DNA from: Actinomycetes bacterium
GTDB lineage: Bacteria > Actinomycetota > Acidimicrobiia > Acidimicrobiales > RAAP-2
NCBI GenBank assembly: GCA_021826655.1
Contig: JAKAZC010000194.1
Location: 1 to 5,661, forward strand
Length of the DNA stretch: 5,661 bases
Direction of reading: 5' to 3'
Part shown: piece by piece, positions 4,919-5,661 of the stretch
How positions within the stretch are numbered: position 1 is the first letter of the stretch
Layout: each line of letters starts with the position of its first letter
Notes under the pieces: generated by a model
What the model was told of the DNA's origin: nothing
Databases searched by the model: none
The model's input: the letters and a program-made list of their open reading frames with translations, nothing else
Program-made: the position numbers and the translations under genes

Positions 4919-5661
4919 TCAGCAGGGGCGGACCAGGCGACCCGCCGGGAGGCCGGTGGGGCCGGTGGCCCGGTCGTAGATGCACCGGCCGCGCAGGTAG
5001 GTGGCGACGACCTCGCCGGTGAGGCGCCTGCCGGCGAAGGGGGAGGCGGGATGGCGCTGGCGAAGCGTCGACGGCCCGACGACCCACGAGGCGTCCGGGT
5101 CGACGAGGACGAGGTCGGCGTCGGCCCCCGCGGCGAGGATCCCCTTGTGGCGGAGGCCGAGGAGCCTGGCGGCAGCGCCGCGGACGGCGGCAACCCGGGC
5201 CAGGTCGAGCGGTGGGGCGCCGTCGGGGGGACCGGCGAGGAGCAGCGAGAGGGTGGTTTGCACGCCGGCGATGCCGGCGAACGGCCGGGGACCCTGCTTG
5301 AGCGACGGCGGGCACGGCGAGTGGTCGGAGGCGACCGTGTCGATGTCGCCTCGGCGCAGCTGCGCCCACAGCCGGTCGCGGCGCGCGGCGTCCCGAAGCG
5401 GGGGGGCACACCAGGCGACGGGTCCGAGGCGGTCGGCGTCGGCGTCGGTCAGGTGCAGGTAGTGCGGGCACGTCTCGACGCTCACCCCGGGCCACCGGCG
5501 GGCCTCGGCGACCGCCTCGGGCGCCGAGCAGTGCACGACATGGAGCCGTGCGCCGGCGGCCGCCGCTGCGGCGCAGGCCGACCTGACCGCCGCCACCTCA
5601 GCGGCGACGGGACGGTTGGCCGGCGTGGGCGGCCCGGGCCGGAGCAGCGCCGGATCCTCGC
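4919..5661 (-). CDS. allB: Allantoinase-type cyclic amidohydrolase, N-terminus cut by window edge
   Basis: The likely reaction is hydrolytic opening of the hydantoin ring of allantoin to allantoate in the cytoplasm. The visible C-terminal 246 residues are a little over half of a usual 450-residue enzyme. Visible metal and substrate sites, numbered from the right edge, are His43 in LHVVHCSAP, His66 in ETCPHYLHLT and Asp112 in ASDHSPCPP. The N-terminal HxH pair and carbamylated lysine lie outside. The motifs SDHSPCPP, GIAGVQTTL, LGLRHKGILAAGADADL, RHPASPFAGR and YLRGRCIYD follow the allantoinase pattern more closely than that of dihydroorotase or dihydropyrimidinase. The frame is open to the right edge, so the GTG at 5596 is not the true start. 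It precedes the M20 gene on the same strand with a 112-nt gap, so the pair may be co-expressed. A related hydantoin or ureide substrate remains possible. Family confidence is high, substrate moderate. Confidence 0.85.
   Translation of the reverse strand, partial: EDPALLRPGPPTPANRPVAAEVAAVRSACAAAAAAGARLHVVHCSAPEAVAEARRWPGVSVETCPHYLHLTDADADRLGPVAWCAPPLRDAARRDRLWAQLRRGDIDTVASDHSPCPPSLKQGPRPFAGIAGVQTTLSLLLAGPPDGAPPLDLARVAAVRGAAARLLGLRHKGILAAGADADLVLVDPDASWVVGPSTLRQRHPASPFAGRRLTGEVVATYLRGRCIYDRATGPTGLPAGRLVRPC

Noticed and set aside
3619..5409. Possible fusion of an N-terminal extension to the M20 enzyme (596 codons).
   Set aside because: The M20 frame is open upstream, but residues before the ATG at 4806 are an out-of-frame reading of the allantoinase gene and lack any domain.

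Overview
The window is very GC-rich, densely coding DNA with almost no intergenic space. GTG starts, a TANNNT-type -10 box and a probable leaderless start suggest a high-GC Actinomycetota-like bacterium. This placement is inferred from composition and gene style only; no marker gene is present.

Five genes are supported. From left to right they are: (1) an extracellular solute-binding protein of the peptide/opine (family 5) type, minus strand, cut by the left edge (1-1236); (2) a histidine ammonia-lyase-type MIO enzyme, minus strand (about 1260-2813), 23 nt upstream of the binding protein and almost certainly co-transcribed with it; (3) a GntR/FCD transcriptional regulator, plus strand (2849-3610), divergent from the lyase; (4) an M20 metallohydrolase resembling the YgeY branch, minus strand (3619-4806), convergent with the regulator; (5) an allantoinase-type cyclic amidohydrolase, minus strand, cut by the right edge (4919-5661). 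Most other open frames in this sequence are antisense or out-of-frame shadows caused by high GC.

The set reads as a small catabolic island for nitrogen-rich compounds. It has an uptake receptor, a lyase that removes ammonia from a histidine-like amino acid, a ring-opening ureide/hydantoin hydrolase and an amide-cleaving metallohydrolase, with one FCD regulator between them. The combination of ammonia-lyase, YgeY-like M20 enzyme and cyclic amidohydrolase recalls the E. coli ygeX-ygeY-hyuA neighbourhood, but here the lyase is MIO-type rather than PLP-type. That parallel is inference.

The control regions are rich in symmetry. The regulator/lyase divergent region holds a 15-bp perfect palindrome just upstream of a TAGCCT -10 box, and a 23-bp near-palindrome over the lyase start codons. 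The 112-nt gap before the M20 gene holds a CGGTATACCG palindrome overlapping a possible -10 box, and an adjacent 8-bp-arm hairpin. A 14-bp perfect palindrome contains both stop codons of the convergent regulator and M20 genes. No RNA gene, CRISPR array, insertion sequence or long repeat was seen, and no gene-free stretch exceeds 300 bases.
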